DNA of 47,168 nucleotides, from contig CALXDL010000051.1 of NCBI GenBank assembly GCA_944387055.1, positions 1-47,168 on the forward strand, read 5' to 3'. Below the pieces are notes generated by a model. The model saw nothing but the letters and a program-made list of their open reading frames with translations. It was not told the origin of the DNA and ran no database searches. This document shows, in pieces, positions 30,005 through 38,232 of the stretch. Every line of letters begins with the position of its first letter. Position 1 is the stretch's first letter. The translations under genes were made by a program, and so were the position numbers. The DNA is from an uncultured Oscillospiraceae bacterium. Lineage in GTDB: Bacteria; Bacillota; Clostridia; Oscillospirales; Oscillospiraceae.

Positions 30005-30862
30005 TCATCCCTCGCCTCCCAAGATGTCGCTCAGGCGGGCAAAGTCCTGCAGCGTCAGCCGTTCGCCCCGCACATCAGCAGGGAGACCGCACGCCTCCAG
30101 AGCGGAGAGGACCTGTCCTTTCCCGATGCCGGGCAGCGCAGCGGCCAGGGAATTGGCCAGCGTCTTGCGCCGCAGCAGGAACGCCCCCCGGACCACGCGG
30201 AAGAAGAAGGCTTCGTCCGCAGGACACACGGCGGGTCGGTCCCGCCGGATGCACCGCAGCACGGAGGAGGTCACCTTGGGCGCGGGGAGGAACTTCTCAG
30301 GCGGTACGTCGAAGAGGAGTTCCGCCTCCATATAGTACTGGAGGAAGAGAGAGAAAGAACCGCCCTCTGATGAGCCCTGCGGTGCCGCCAGGCGGCGGGC
30401 CACCTCCCGCTGGATGAGCACAGTCACGCTCTGGAAACAGGAGGCCTCTATCAACTTCGTCAGTACTGGCGTCGTGATATTGTAGGGGAGGTTGGCGCAC
30501 ACGATCGGCCGCAGGCCGGCGAACTTCTCCGCCGCCAAGGCCTGGAGATCCAGCTTCATCACATCTCCCGGCACGATCTCCACGTTGGGATAGGGGGCCA
30601 TCGTCTCCGCCAATACGGGCAGCAGTGACTTATCCAGCTCTACGGACACCACTTTGCCGGCCCGCTGGGCCAGCTCTGCAGTCAGCGGGCCGATGCCCGG
30701 TCCGATCTCCAGGACGCCGCATGCCGCATCCGCTTGAGAAGCCGCCGCGATGTCACGAGGGACTTGCGGGTCGATGAGGAAATTCTGCCCCATGGACTTG
30801 GAGAAACGGAACCCATGCCGTCCCAACAGCTCTCGGATGGTATCATGATTACAAAGATCCAT
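30005..30862 (-). CDS. rsmA: 16S rRNA (adenine-N6,N6)-dimethyltransferase
   Basis: RsmA/KsgA dimethylates two adjacent adenines in the 3'-terminal helix of 16S rRNA during 30S assembly. At 285 residues it is of normal length. Motif X is SMGQNFLID (residues 23-31), the SAM-binding motif I is VLEIGPGIGPLT, and the catalytic motif IV is ANLPYNITTP (NLPYNI at 124-129). The C-terminal domain follows. AGGAGGG precedes the ATG at 30862. A promoter lies about 35 bases upstream. The pckA promoter begins directly after its stop. Confidence 0.95.
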   Translation of the reverse strand: MDLCNHDTIRELLGRHGFRFSKSMGQNFLIDPQVPRDIAAASQADAACGVLEIGPGIGPLTAELAQRAGKVVSVELDKSLLPVLAETMAPYPNVEIVPGDVMKLDLQALAAEKFAGLRPIVCANLPYNITTPVLTKLIEASCFQSVTVLIQREVARRLAAPQGSSEGGSFSLFLQYYMEAELLFDVPPEKFLPAPKVTSSVLRCIRRDRPAVCPADEAFFFRVVRGAFLLRRKTLANSLAAALPGIGKGQVLSALEACGLPADVRGERLTLQDFARLSDILGGEG

Positions 30863-30897
30863 AAGTCCCTCCTGTGATGCGCGATGTCGCCGTCCTC

Positions 30898-30926
30898 ACT
30901 ATAACACATCCGCTCCTCGATGAAAA
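30898..30926 (-). promoter_or_regulatory. Probable sigma-A promoter of rsmA
   Basis: On the minus strand TTTTCA (30926-30921) and TATAGT (30903-30898) are 17 bases apart, matching 4 of 6 and 5 of 6. It lies back to back with the promoter of the HAD gene. Confidence 0.5.
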
Positions 30927-30932
30927 GCCCGC

Positions 30933-30961
30933 TTGCAGGTGCAGAGAGGACGTGTTAAGAT
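30933..30961 (+). promoter_or_regulatory. Possible promoter of the HAD phosphatase gene
   Basis: TTGCAG (30933-30938) and TAAGAT (30956-30961) are 17 bases apart, matching 3 of 6 and 4 of 6. The spacing is ideal but the elements are weak. Confidence 0.35.
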
Positions 30962-30988
30962 GAGAAAAAACGGGAGAGGAGACAGACG

Positions 30989-31675
30989 ATGCTGCGCACC
31001 ATCTTGTTCGACCTGGACGATACCTTACTGGACTTTGCTGCGGCAGAGGCATCGGCCCTCCGCCGCGCCTTGACGGAACTGGGCCTTCCGGCTGGAGATG
31101 CCGTGCTGGAGCGGTACCATATCATCAACCGGCGTCAGTGGGAGCTGCTGGAAGACGGTGTGCTCACACGGGAAGAAGTCCTGGTGGGACGGTTCGAGCG
31201 ACTGTTCCAAGAGCTGGGGATGGATGCCTCTGCGCTGGAGATCTGTACGCGCTACGAGCGATATCTGGCGCAGGGCCACGATCTCGTCCCCGGTGCGCTT
31301 GAGCTGTTGGCGGAGCTGGCGCCTCGATACGACCTGTATCTGGCATCCAACGGCACGGCTTCCGTCCAGCACAGCCGCCTGGCGCTCTCTGGGATCGGAC
31401 GCTGGTTCCGCGGGATCTTCATCTCGGAGGAAGTGGGGTGGGACAAGCCGCGTCCGGAGTTTTTCCAGGCCTGCTTCGATGCCATCCCCGGCTTTTCCCG
31501 GGAAACGGCCCTCATGGTGGGAGACAGTCTCACCTCCGATATCCGGGGCGGTATCCGAGCGGGCATCCGCACCTGTTGGTTCGACCCTGCAGGACGCCCG
31601 TCGGCACCGGACATCCAGCCTGATTATACGATCGGCCGCTTAGCCGATCTCCCGCCCCTGCTGGAGACCCTGTGA
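30989..31675 (+). CDS. HAD-family hydrolase, YjjG-like
   Basis: This 228-residue hydrolase resembles YjjG, a nucleotidase for non-canonical pyrimidine nucleotides. HAD motif I is FDLDDTLLDF with nucleophile and acid Asp residues, motif II is ASNG, motif III is the Lys in GWDKPRPEFF, and motif IV is MVGDSLTSDIRGG. The insertion after motif I is a helical C1 cap, as in YjjG. GGGAGAGGAGAC lies before the ATG. It is convergent with the 3D-domain gene and ends at a strong terminator. The exact substrate is not certain because HAD enzymes are broad. Confidence 0.85.
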   Translation: MLRTILFDLDDTLLDFAAAEASALRRALTELGLPAGDAVLERYHIINRRQWELLEDGVLTREEVLVGRFERLFQELGMDASALEICTRYERYLAQGHDLVPGALELLAELAPRYDLYLASNGTASVQHSRLALSGIGRWFRGIFISEEVGWDKPRPEFFQACFDAIPGFSRETALMVGDSLTSDIRGGIRAGIRTCWFDPAGRPSAPDIQPDYTIGRLADLPPLLETL

Positions 31676-31704
31676 AGCCCTGGCAGGAGGTCTCTCAGCG
31701 TGAA

Positions 31705-31735
31705 AAGAGCGCCCTCCTTTTTGGAGGGCGCTCTT
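31705..31735. terminator. Terminator between convergent genes
   Basis: The arms 31705-31717 (AAGAGCGCCCTCC) and 31723-31735 are perfect complements with a TTTTT loop. It lies 30 bases after the HAD stop and about 95 bases beyond the minus-strand 3D-domain gene. Confidence 0.7.
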
Positions 31736-31827
31736 CGCGTCATCTCGGATATGCATTGGCTGGAGCACCACAGGAAACCAGGCTCACAGTCTGTCTGCCC
31801 GCGCAGCGCCTCCGCCGCACGGGGGCG

Positions 31828-32856
31828 TCACTCCAGGATATAGACTGTGCAGCTGCGTCTGCCGAAGTTGATGCACTGCTCATACGTGTCATAATAAAGG
31901 TCCACTTTGTTCCCGCGCACGCCGGTGTCCTCCGCCACAGCCAGGCCATAGACCACGCTGCCGTCTTTGGAGACGATATACATCCGGGTGCCCAGAGGGA
32001 TCACGTTCTTGTCGACGGCCACGGTGCCCACCTGGACGATGGTCCCGGTAGCGGTGGTGTAGTCCGCGCCGCCATGCCCGGCCGTATAGGCGGTGGCGGT
32101 CATATCCTTGGCCTGAGAGAACGCCAGCGTGGCACCGGACTGGAAGGTGAGCACACCGCTCCCGTCAGCATTCTTGGTGACCTTGGCGATCCGGTCGGTG
32201 TCGGCGACGGATTTGGCGCCGGTGCCATAGACGATGATCTCATCCACAGCGGTGCTGTCCAGTTCCTCCACGAATTGGCGGGACACCTGCTCGCCGCAGG
32301 ACCACACCACCTCGTAGATGGAAGTACGCACACCGTCAGACCCGGCCTGGACCACCTGCTCCGTACCGGCAGGCAGATCGGGATCGGCCACCCGCTGGGT
32401 CTGATAAGAGACAGGTTCTTCCACTTTCTCATAGAAAGTGATCTGGTCGTCCACGGTCAGCGTCACGCCGCCGCCGGACAGGTCCACGGCTACCATCTCC
32501 AGCGGGCCGACGGTCACATCCAGCCGTCCGAGGAGGGAGGTGACCGACTCCTTGCGGGACTGCGCAGTGAGTGTCTGGCCATCATGATAGACAGTCACGG
32601 GCTGTCCGGCCGTCAGCGTCACGTTATACCCCGAGGCGCCGGAGGATACGTCCACCAGCTGCGAAGAGAGATCCTGGACCTGGGCATCTCCCTCCAGCAC
32701 GATGGCGTCTGCATCCTCATCGGTCAGGATATACAAAGCGGCGGCATGGTCCATAGAGATCCAACTCACGCAGACGACGGCCGCCATGACGAACAGCTGC
32801 GGGGCATGGCGACGCAAAGAGCGGCGCAGCGCCGTCCATAGGTGATGACAGTTCAA
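31828..32856 (-). CDS. G5/3D-domain cell-wall protein (YabE-like)
   Basis: This 342-residue secreted protein is related to YabE and to Rpf-like wall enzymes. A basic N-terminus and one membrane or signal segment (LFVMAAVVCVSWISM) are followed by a DUF348-type repeat (TVYHDGQTLTAQSRKESV), a G5 domain around residues 160-240, and a C-terminal 3D domain. The latter has the three conserved Asp-containing segments AVDKNVIPLG, VAEDTG and KVDLYYD. I place the start at a TTG at 32856, because AGGAGGTAACGAT fits exactly before it and no ATG lies nearby. It is expected to trim peptidoglycan, as a lytic transglycosylase-like enzyme. It has a near-consensus promoter. Confidence 0.88.
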   Translation of the reverse strand: MNCHHLWTALRRSLRRHAPQLFVMAAVVCVSWISMDHAAALYILTDEDADAIVLEGDAQVQDLSSQLVDVSSGASGYNVTLTAGQPVTVYHDGQTLTAQSRKESVTSLLGRLDVTVGPLEMVAVDLSGGGVTLTVDDQITFYEKVEEPVSYQTQRVADPDLPAGTEQVVQAGSDGVRTSIYEVVWSCGEQVSRQFVEELDSTAVDEIIVYGTGAKSVADTDRIAKVTKNADGSGVLTFQSGATLAFSQAKDMTATAYTAGHGGADYTTATGTIVQVGTVAVDKNVIPLGTRMYIVSKDGSVVYGLAVAEDTGVRGNKVDLYYDTYEQCINFGRRSCTVYILE

Positions 32857-32967
32857 ATCGTTACCTCCTGCAATACGTCCGATCTCCGCACCGGTGGTAG
32901 CCTCGGAGGAGTCCACAGGCGGCGGAAACAAGTTGTAACTTTTGTTACCAATCAAAAAACTGGGCTT

Positions 32968-32996
32968 AGTATACACCTCGTTCCCACTTTTGTCAA
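32968..32996 (-). promoter_or_regulatory. Near-consensus sigma-A promoter of the 3D-domain gene
   Basis: On the minus strand TTGACA (32996-32991) and TATACT (32973-32968) are spaced by 17 bases. About 100 bases of leader separate it from the TTG start, including a small inverted repeat at 32935-32948 (GTAAC/GTTAC). No known riboswitch is recognisable. Confidence 0.8.
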
Positions 32997-33118
32997 GTTT
33001 TTGGCTGGAAGGAAGCGTTATGTCTCCCACTTTTGACGTGCTGCGGCAGAGGACGCCAGGAAACGACTGTAAAAATGGTATAAAGAAGTAACAAAACGGT
33101 GACACGCCGGAAGAAAAC

Positions 33119-33155
33119 GATACGCCCTGCACCTTTCTCGGGTGCAGGGCGTATC
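33119..33155 (-). terminator. Intrinsic terminator of the copper operon
   Basis: The arms 33119-33133 and 33141-33155 form a perfect 15-bp stem, followed on the minus strand by GTTTTCTTCC. It starts 17 bases after the copZ-like stop. Confidence 0.85.
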
Positions 33156-33171
33156 TGCCGGGGATCGCTGG

Positions 33172-33366
33172 TCACTGGACTTCCGGAGAGAATCCCAGAT
33201 CCTCCAGTTCGCTGACGGCAGTCTTGACGCAGTTGTCACAGCCGTCGATGGTCACGGTCTTGTCCGCCAGGCTCACCTGGAACTTGAGTTCCGCGGCGGT
33301 CAGGGCGTTGGTGATGCGCTTGACACAGTTCTCACACATCATGTCGGGTACGGAGATCGTAGTCAT
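33172..33366 (-). CDS. Heavy-metal-associated domain copper chaperone (CopZ-like)
   Basis: This 64-residue single HMA domain delivers Cu(I) to the CopA pump or takes it from CsoR. The metal site is PDMMCENCVKRI (C-x2-C). Unusually, there is a second C-x2-C in DGCDNCVKTA, in the place where the fold normally has a non-cysteine turn, so it may bind two copper ions or form a disulfide. GGAGGAACC lies about five bases before the ATG. It is the last gene of the copA-csoR-copZ operon, and an intrinsic terminator follows. Confidence 0.9.
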   Translation of the reverse strand: MTTISVPDMMCENCVKRITNALTAAELKFQVSLADKTVTIDGCDNCVKTAVSELEDLGFSPEVQ

Positions 33367-33437
33367 TGGAAGGTTCCTCCTCAAAATATAGAATAGACGA
33401 ATGGCAGATGCTGGGACGAGCGGGAAGGGGGATGGAG

Positions 33438-33785
33438 TCACTTCATCAGCTTCTGGACGGTCTTGAGCAGATCGTCCACCACATCCAGCTTCCCAGCCTG
33501 GATGTCTTCCACCACACAGGTGCGGATATGATCGGCCAGCAGTTCCCGGGAAAAGGCGCTCAGAGCGGACTGGATGGCGGAGACCTGGGTGAGGATATCC
33601 GTGCAGTAACACTCCTTCTCCAGCATGCCGCGCACGCCTCGGACCTGCCCCTCGATGCGGTTCAAGCGCCGCAGCAGGGCGTCATACTCCTGGGGAGGGC
33701 GGTGCTTGTGACGGCAGCAGTCCTCCGCTGGGATGCTGGCGGCAGACGGATGGGACAGCGGTCCCGCGTTTGGATCGCAGTGCAT
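33438..33785 (-). CDS. csoR: CsoR-family copper-sensing repressor
   Basis: This 115-residue regulator represses the copper operon and is released when Cu(I) binds. It has the family core LLRRLNRIEGQVRGVRGML with the DNA-contact residues, then YCTDILTQVSAIQSAL, and DHIRTCV. The Cu(I) ligands are the Cys in YC, the His in DHIRTC and the last Cys, in the C-H-C arrangement of true CsoR. The N-terminal 30 residues carry additional Cys and His (MHCDPN and EDCCRHKHRP), which could be an accessory metal site. AAGGAGGC precedes the ATG. It follows copA by 15 bases. Two CsoR-type operators lie upstream of copA. Confidence 0.92.
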   Translation of the reverse strand: MHCDPNAGPLSHPSAASIPAEDCCRHKHRPPQEYDALLRRLNRIEGQVRGVRGMLEKECYCTDILTQVSAIQSALSAFSRELLADHIRTCVVEDIQAGKLDVVDDLLKTVQKLMK

Positions 33786-33800
33786 GACAGATGCCTCCTT

Positions 33801-36050
33801 TCACAGTTTCGCCCGGCCAAGGCGCAGGGCGTTGCCCACCACGCACACAGAGCTCAGGGACATGGCCGCGCCCGCGAACATGGGGGAGAGCAGGGGACCA
33901 CCGAACAGGTACAGCACGCCGGCCGCGATGGGGATGCCGATGGTGTTGTAGCAGAAGGCCCAGAATAGGTTCTGCTTGATGTCTCGCAAGGTCAGACGGC
34001 TCAGGCGGATGGCCCGGCTCACATCTTCCAGGTCCGAGCGCATCAGCACGATATCAGCGGACTCGATGGCGATATCACTGCCGCTGCCGATGGCACAGCC
34101 CACCTCCGCCTGGGTGAGGGCGGGCGCGTCGTTGATACCGTCACCTACCATCATAACGGTACGGCCCTGCTTTTGCAAGTCCTGGATGACACCGGCTTTC
34201 TCCTCCGGCAGCACTTCCGCGATCACCTGATCCACGCCCACCAGGGCGCCGATGTGGTCCGCAGCGGCCCGGTTGTCACCGGTGAGCAGCACCGTGCGGA
34301 TGCCCTGCGCCTTGAGCTTGCCAATCGCGGCGGCACTGGTCTCTTTCACGGGATCTGCCACGCTGATGAGACCCAGCAGCACGCCATCCCGCGCGAAATA
34401 CATGGGCGTCTGTCCCTGACCGGCAAGACGCGCCGCGTCTGCCTGGAGGGGCGCGGTATCCACGCCCTGCTCCTCCAACAGCCGGCGGTTGCCCGCCAGG
34501 ACCGTCACGCCGTCCAGTGTGGCTTTCAGGCCCCGGCCGGACAGGTTCTCGAAGGCCTCAGGACGCTTGGAGGAGTCGAAGCCCCGCTCTTTGGCGTAAG
34601 CACTGATGGCTGCGGCCAGCGGGTGACCGCTGGCGGCCTCCACTGCGGCGGCCGTGGCCAGGAGGTCGTCTTCGCTGCACTGGTGAGGACGGACTTCGGT
34701 GACGGCGGGCGTCCCCTCGGTGACGGTGCCTGTCTTGTCCAGGACCACCGTATCCACGCTGTGGGTGATCTCCAGGATCTCCCCGGAGCGGATCAGGATC
34801 CCATGCTTGGCGCCTAAGCCAGTGCCCACCATGATAGCAGTGGGAGTGGCCAGACCCAAAGCGCAGGGACAGGCGATCACCAGGACAGAGGTGAACACGC
34901 GCAGCACGAAGGAGAAGGGCTCGCCCGCCACGGCCCACGCCACGGCAGCGAGGAGCGCGATGCCCATGACCACGGGCACGAATACCCCGGCCACCTTGTC
35001 GGCGGTCTTGGAGATCGGGGCCTTGCGGCCCTGGGCATCCTCCACGAAGCGGATGATCCTGGCAAGAGTAGTGTCCTCGCCAGTGCGGGTCACTTGGACA
35101 TAGAGCGCGCCGTTGAGGTTCACGCTGCCGCCGATCACTTCACTGCCGACGGCCTTCTCCACCGGCAGGCTCTCTCCGGTGAGCATGGCCTCGTTGACGC
35201 TGCTCTCGCCCTGGGTGACAGTGCCGTCCGCAGGCACGCGGGCGCCGGGCTTCACCAGTACCACGTCGCCGGGCTTGAGGTCTTTCGTGGGGACCTCACG
35301 GCCGGAATCTGCCAGGATGGCGGTGTCCGGCGCCAGCTGCATGAGGGCGGTGATGGCGCCTTTGGTCTTCTGCATGTTCCGGCTCTCCAGGAACTTGCCC
35401 AGGGAGACCAGCGTCAGCACCACGGCGGCGGATTCATAATAGAGGTTGTGGACATAGGTGTGAGGCGCGTCGGAGATCAGGAACGTCATCACGACGCTGT
35501 ATGCGAAGGAGCAGGCGGAGCCGATGGCCACCAGTGAATCCATGTTGGGATTGCGGTGGAACAGGGCCTTGAAGCCGCTGGTGAAGAAATGCCGTCCGCA
35601 GTAGAGGACGGGGATCGTCAGCAGGAGCTGCAGGATGGCGAAGTTCACCGGATGGGTATGCATGGAAAAGATATCCGGCAGTGGCAGAGCGGGCAGACCA
35701 AAGGGCAGCATCTGGCCCATGGACACGTACAGCAGCACCAGGGAGAACAAAGCTGCCGCGATCAGCTCCTGTTTTTTCCGCCGCAGCTCCGCCGCTTCAG
35801 CGTCCTGCTGGTCTTTGACGGTGGGCGCCTTGTGCTCGGCATGGAGGACCGCGCCGAAGCCGGCTTTCTCCACCTTCGCCACGATCTGCTCCGGCGTCAC
35901 CTGAGCTTCGTCATAGGAGATGGTCATGATACCTGTGGTCAGGTTCACCTCGCTGCGCTCCACGCCGGGGAGCTTGCGGGTGACCCTCTCAACGGATGCG
36001 CTGCATGCGGCGCAGTGCATCCCGGAGATGTCATATCGTTCTTCTCGCAT
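33801..36050 (-). CDS. copA: Copper-exporting P1B-type ATPase
   Basis: This 749-residue membrane pump moves Cu(I) out of the cell using ATP. One N-terminal HMA domain has GMHCAACSASVE (C13, C16). The membrane CPC motif ACPCALGLATP is near residue 393, the phosphorylation site DKTGTVT near 436, the HP motif is ASGHPLAAAI, and GDGINDAPAL is near 635. Length fits a one-HMA CopA with eight membrane helices. The ATG at 36050 has AAGGAAGG upstream; a frame to 36131 is open only because of the promoter region. It is the first gene of the copper operon. Confidence 0.96.
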   Translation of the reverse strand: MREERYDISGMHCAACSASVERVTRKLPGVERSEVNLTTGIMTISYDEAQVTPEQIVAKVEKAGFGAVLHAEHKAPTVKDQQDAEAAELRRKKQELIAAALFSLVLLYVSMGQMLPFGLPALPLPDIFSMHTHPVNFAILQLLLTIPVLYCGRHFFTSGFKALFHRNPNMDSLVAIGSACSFAYSVVMTFLISDAPHTYVHNLYYESAAVVLTLVSLGKFLESRNMQKTKGAITALMQLAPDTAILADSGREVPTKDLKPGDVVLVKPGARVPADGTVTQGESSVNEAMLTGESLPVEKAVGSEVIGGSVNLNGALYVQVTRTGEDTTLARIIRFVEDAQGRKAPISKTADKVAGVFVPVVMGIALLAAVAWAVAGEPFSFVLRVFTSVLVIACPCALGLATPTAIMVGTGLGAKHGILIRSGEILEITHSVDTVVLDKTGTVTEGTPAVTEVRPHQCSEDDLLATAAAVEAASGHPLAAAISAYAKERGFDSSKRPEAFENLSGRGLKATLDGVTVLAGNRRLLEEQGVDTAPLQADAARLAGQGQTPMYFARDGVLLGLISVADPVKETSAAAIGKLKAQGIRTVLLTGDNRAAADHIGALVGVDQVIAEVLPEEKAGVIQDLQKQGRTVMMVGDGINDAPALTQAEVGCAIGSGSDIAIESADIVLMRSDLEDVSRAIRLSRLTLRDIKQNLFWAFCYNTIGIPIAAGVLYLFGGPLLSPMFAGAAMSLSSVCVVGNALRLGRAKL

Positions 36051-36069
36051 CGGGACCTTCCTTTCTGGA

Positions 36070-36131
36070 ATACCCCTGGGGGGTATCTTGGATCGTGAGG
36101 TCAGTATATACCCCTGGGGGGTATTTGTCAA
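36070..36131 (-). promoter_or_regulatory. copA promoter with two identical CsoR-type operators
   Basis: ATACCCCTGGGGGGTAT occurs twice, at 36070-36086 and 36108-36124, 38 bases apart. It matches the G/C-tract CsoR operator type. On the minus strand TTGACA (36131-36126) and TATACT (36108-36103) are 17 bases apart, so one operator fills the spacer of the promoter and the other sits in the early transcribed region. Full copper-controlled repression is expected. Confidence 0.85.
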
Positions 36132-36180
36132 GAGGCTTTTCGTGTGGAAGATGCAGGAAAAAGGAAATTTTGGAAAATGC

Positions 36181-36208
36181 TTGACTTCCTGGCCGGGTAT
36201 GATATGAT
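36181..36208 (+). promoter_or_regulatory. Sigma-A promoter of dpaL
   Basis: TTGACT (36181-36186) is 16 bases from TATGAT (36203-36208), matching 5 of 6 in both. A second TATGAT directly before it is too close to the -35 to be the -10. An AT-rich leader with a 20-base-spaced AGCTA repeat (36218 and 36238) follows. Confidence 0.65.
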
Positions 36209-36268
36209 GACAGTAAGAGCTAATAAAAATTTTTTTAAGCTAAAAATTTTTGCATAAAGGTGATGACG

Positions 36269-37483
36269 ATGAAAGAGACCATCAAATGGACAGCCAACAC
36301 CATGCCCGGGAGCGGCGACAGGGAACTGGCACGGATGTCCCTGGAGAACGTGGCCAGGGCCCGATCCTTCCACCGTAGTTTTCCCCAGTATTCCATCACG
36401 CCCCTGGCCCGTCTGTCCGGCATGGCGGACTATCTGGGCCTGGGAGGGCTCTATGTGAAGGACGAGTCCTATCGCTTCGGCCTCAATGCCTTCAAGGTGC
36501 TGGGCGGGTCCTTCGCCATGGCCCAGTATATCGCGCAGCAGATGGGCCGTGACGTGAGCGAGATGACCTATGATTATCTCACCAGCGAGGCGTTCCGAAA
36601 GGACTTCGGCCAGGCCACCTTCTTCACCGCGACAGACGGCAATCACGGCCGCGGCGTGGCATGGGCGGCCCACAAGCTGGGACAGCGGGCAGTGGTCCAT
36701 ATGCCCAAGGGCAGCAGCCGGGCCCGGTTCGAGAACATCGCGCGGGAAGGTGCGCAGGTCACCATCGAGGACGTCAACTACGACGAGTGCGTCCGCATAG
36801 CTGCCGCGGAGGCCGCTCAGACCGACCATGGCGTCGTGGTCCAGGACACTGCCTGGGAGGGGTATGAAGATATCCCCACCTGGATCATGCAGGGATACGG
36901 CACCATGGCCAACGAAGCCGCGGACCAGCTCCGCCAGCTGGGAGTGGACCGGCCCACCCATGTGTTCGTCCAGGCAGGTGTCGGTTCCCTGGCAGGGGCG
37001 GTCATCGGCTATTTCGCCAACCTCTTCCCGCAGGATCCGCCCAAGTTCGTAGTGGTGGAGGCACAGGCGGCGGATTGCCTGTACCGCGGCGCCCTGGCCA
37101 ATGATGGCAAGCCCAGGATCGTGGACGGCAATCTGCAGACCATCATGGCGGGTCTGGCCTGCGGCGAACCCAACACCATCGCTTGGGACATCCTGCGTGA
37201 CCACACGGACGCCTTCGCCTCCTGCCCGGATTGGGTCACGGCCCGCGGGATGCGGATGCTGGGCGCGCCGGTCAAAGGGGATCCCACCGTGATCTCCGGC
37301 GAGTCCGGCGCGGTGGGCATGGGACTGCTCTCCGCCATCATGGAGATGGACGCGTATGCGGACCTGCGGGAGCATCTGGGCCTCGGCCGCAGCAGTCAGG
37401 TGCTGCTGTTCTCCACTGAGGGCGACACCGACCCCGAGAAGTTCCGCAAGGTCCTCTGGGGCGGAGAGTATCCCACCGTGTGA
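36269..37483 (+). CDS. dpaL: Diaminopropionate ammonia-lyase
   Basis: This PLP enzyme (YgeX type) cleaves 2,3-diaminopropionate to pyruvate and two ammonia. It is 404 residues long, against 398 in E. coli. The PLP Lys is K76 in RFGLNAFKVLGG, the phosphate/cofactor loop is FTATDGNHGRGVAWAA, and the later part shows QAGVGSLAGAVIGY and VISGESGAVGMG. In E. coli, ygeX lies in a purine-related cluster with ygeY, ygeW, hyuA and xanthine dehydrogenase genes; here only the dehydrogenases are in the window, 15 kb away. AAAGGTG precedes the ATG at 36269; in-frame GTG and ATG codons at 36260 and 36263 are less likely. Confidence 0.92.
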   Translation: MKETIKWTANTMPGSGDRELARMSLENVARARSFHRSFPQYSITPLARLSGMADYLGLGGLYVKDESYRFGLNAFKVLGGSFAMAQYIAQQMGRDVSEMTYDYLTSEAFRKDFGQATFFTATDGNHGRGVAWAAHKLGQRAVVHMPKGSSRARFENIAREGAQVTIEDVNYDECVRIAAAEAAQTDHGVVVQDTAWEGYEDIPTWIMQGYGTMANEAADQLRQLGVDRPTHVFVQAGVGSLAGAVIGYFANLFPQDPPKFVVVEAQAADCLYRGALANDGKPRIVDGNLQTIMAGLACGEPNTIAWDILRDHTDAFASCPDWVTARGMRMLGAPVKGDPTVISGESGAVGMGLLSAIMEMDAYADLREHLGLGRSSQVLLFSTEGDTDPEKFRKVLWGGEYPTV

Positions 37484-37575
37484 GCGGACCGCCCCGCACG
37501 GCAGGTTGCCTTGAGGCTGCTCCATCCGGAGGCGGCTGGCGCTGCATCCTGCGCGGCCCTTAGATAAGTGGATCG

Positions 37576-37950
37576 TCAAACGAGGTGCAGCGGGAAAAGA
37601 GTCCGAGGTCTCATGATCTCTGGGCGGAATGGATGGGATCCTAAGATTTTACGAGGCCTGGCGTCCATCGACGCCAGGCCTCGTTTTAGTGTGGCGGGAG
37701 CGACCCCGGATAGATCCATGCCCTTCGGATAGAGCTCCCGGAGCAGGCCGTTCAGATCCTCGTTTGTCCCTTTCTGTCAGGCACAACGGGGGGGGCGGCA
37801 GACATCGTAATGCAAGCCGCTCTTCGCTCTTGCGCCAGTTCGCAGATCCCGCGCCCCGGTGGTCACAAGTGATCCTCTCGACCAACTGAAGGGGGAAGGC
37901 GGCTGTGCCAGTGCAGCCTTGCAGGCCCAGAGCCTAGAACGCCGCCTTGA
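37576..37950 (-). pseudogene. IS30-family transposase C-terminal remnant
   Basis: In pieces, the minus strand encodes the end of an IS30-type DDE transposase: VERITCDHRGAG and NWRKSEERL in one frame, then after a frameshift GLHYDVCRPP, an in-frame TGA where Trp is expected, QKGTNEDLNGLLRELYPKGMDL (the W-x-x-G-T-N-E-N-x-N-G hallmark) and RPRKILG. It stops at 37576-37578. At least one frameshift and one nonsense codon show it is dead. No inverted repeats were found. The upstream limit, about 37950, is approximate. Confidence 0.75.
37651..37689 (+). terminator. 15-bp terminator-like hairpin downstream of dpaL
   Basis: The arms 37651-37665 (ACGAGGCCTGGCGTC) and 37670-37684 are perfect complements around a 4-base loop, followed by TTTAG; with the last arm base this makes a TTTT run. 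It lies within the IS30 remnant, 170 bases after dpaL, and could end its transcript. Confidence 0.6.
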
Positions 37951-38041
37951 AAGTGTGGCACAGATGAGGGCTTGTTTTCCCTATGAGTCAGATCCGCGGC
38001 CATCAAACAGAGCAATGGGACCATTTCCTTGGGTAGAGTTT

Positions 38042-38232
38042 AGCTCTGAACGGGACTCTCCTTATTTGCGCCGCGCCATCTGGCTGGCATCTACAGTCGC
38101 CGTCCAGTACGATCCAATGTTCCGCGCTTACTGTGAAAAGAAAATGTCCGAAGGGACGCATCACATGGATATGATCGGTCATGTCAGCAGGAGAATGACT
38201 GCTGTGATTTTCACTGTTCTCCGGGATGGCGA
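38042..38232 (+). pseudogene. IS110-family transposase C-terminal remnant
   Basis: A stretch of about 63 residues matches the end of IS110-type transposases: DSPYLRRAIWLASTVAVQ (the S-P-Y-L-R-R-A-x-W hallmark), DPMFRAYCEKKMSEGTHH and GHVSRRMTAVIFTVLRD. The catalytic N-terminal DEDD domain is absent and the preceding sequence is unrelated, so this is a fragment. The larger open frame 37859-38365 that contains it is not a real gene. Confidence 0.75.

Noticed and set aside
32857-32961. Cyclic-di-AMP riboswitch in the leader of the 3D-domain gene
   Set aside because: Such genes often carry this riboswitch, but the leader of about 100 bases is too short and lacks its conserved segments.
36128-37579. 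483-residue minus-strand frame opposite dpaL
   Set aside because: Antisense shadow of a clear diaminopropionate ammonia-lyase.
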